Positions 6,703-6,813 of a DNA stretch of 6,813 bases are shown here, in pieces. Both the position numbers and the translations under genes were made by a program. The stretch comes from Deltaproteobacteria bacterium. Its GTDB lineage: Bacteria; Desulfobacterota; Anaeroferrophillalia; Anaeroferrophillales; Tharpellaceae. The notes below the pieces were generated by a model that worked only from the letters and a program-made list of their open reading frames with translations, did not search any database and had not been told where the DNA came from. Each line of letters starts with the position of its first letter. The first letter of the stretch is position 1. The DNA lies in NCBI GenBank assembly GCA_030640695.1, contig DAOWIX010000183.1, positions 1 to 6,813 on the forward strand. Reading direction: 5' to 3'.

Positions 6703-6764
6703 GACTCAATGTTAACCTTTGGTGGTGTTGTCCCCACAACGACCAAAGGAGTAACAATGAGTCG
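6702..6764 (+). promoter_or_regulatory. tnpA leader hairpin hiding the ribosome binding site and start codon
   Basis: Seen pairings: 6702-6708 with 6758-6764 (7 bp); 6710-6714 with 6752-6756 (5 bp) across one A-A mismatch; 6716-6723 with 6742-6749 (8 bp) after a small internal loop; 6727-6731 with 6736-6740 (5 bp), closed by a CCCC loop. The Shine-Dalgarno bases 6745-6751 lie mostly in the third stem, and the T and G of the ATG are in the outermost stem. In Salmonella IS200 an equivalent leader structure is known to repress transposase translation; the same role here is inferred. Confidence 0.7.
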
Positions 6765-6813
6765 ATTCATGAAGTTATCACAAACACTATGGCATTGTCA
6801 GTATCATATTATC
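6757..6813 (+). CDS. tnpA: IS200/IS605-family transposase TnpA, N-terminal fragment cut by the window edge
   Basis: Nineteen codons are visible: MSRFMKLSQTLWHCQYHII. The pattern 'KLSxTLWHCQYHI' is the well-known start of Y1 (HUH) single-strand transposases of this family, where it forms the first beta strand. The His-hydrophobic-His and catalytic Tyr motifs would lie further right and cannot be checked, so it is unknown whether the gene is intact. A strong ribosome binding site, AAAGGAG (6745-6751), lies 5 bases before the ATG. Both it and the ATG are inside a long stem (6702-6764), which predicts poor translation unless the RNA opens. Confidence 0.85.
   Translation, partial: MSRFMKLSQTLWHCQYHII

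Larger units (their letters stand above)
6643..6813 (+). mobile_element. Left end of an IS200/IS605-family insertion sequence (partial, runs off the right edge)
   Basis: The element is recognised from the start of its transposase and from three consecutive hairpins in front of it (6654-6674, 6679-6702, 6702-6764). The order, a perfect hairpin near the tip and then a long hairpin over the transposase start, matches what is known for IS200 of Salmonella. The exact tip is not visible: this family has no terminal inverted repeats and makes no target duplication. Placing it near 6643 assumes the same tip-to-hairpin distance (about 11 bases) as in IS200 and is uncertain by perhaps 10 bases. The rest of the element and its right end lie outside the window. 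Confidence 0.75.

Overview
The window looks like a piece of a Gram-negative bacterial chromosome with moderate GC. It carries one complete leftward (minus-strand) operon for a tripartite RND efflux pump. The pump spans inner membrane, periplasm and outer membrane. The style of the proteins, in particular the secreted Cys-His-Cys helical-repeat protein at the head of the operon, suggests Desulfobacterota (Deltaproteobacteria). That taxonomic call is inference from protein style only.

Layout from right to left. At the far right (about 6643-6813) is the left end of an IS200/IS605-family insertion sequence reading rightward. Only its structured 5' leader and the first 19 codons of the Y1 (HUH) transposase tnpA are inside the window. 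To its left, about 6468-6640 is intergenic DNA with a candidate minus-strand sigma-70-type promoter whose -35 box lies in a short inverted repeat. The operon then runs leftward: a small secreted protein of unknown function made of two diverged copies of a roughly 60-residue helical unit (5769-6467); a TolC-like outer-membrane channel (4333-5733); a membrane-fusion (adaptor) protein (3266-4336); and an RND permease of the hydrophobe/amphiphile-exporting type (184-3273). The gap between the first two genes is 35 bp. The channel and adaptor genes overlap by ATGA, and the adaptor and permease genes by 8 bp (ATGAATAA). This is the arrangement expected for one transcript with translational coupling.

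The last stretch (1-183), downstream of the permease, has no gene. It holds a long imperfect palindrome (about 44-153) with a second inverted pair outside it. It looks like an intergenic repeat element, and its outer edge reaches almost to the permease stop codon.

Working model: the permease takes substrate from the periplasm or inner membrane using proton motive force, the adaptor bridges to the channel, and the channel opens to the outside. The first gene would add a periplasmic partner of unknown role. No regulator gene is visible. The IS sits where a divergent regulator might otherwise be found. All four operon genes appear intact. The most interesting signals are the unexplained lead gene, the RNA-like structure around the tnpA start, and the large palindrome after the operon.
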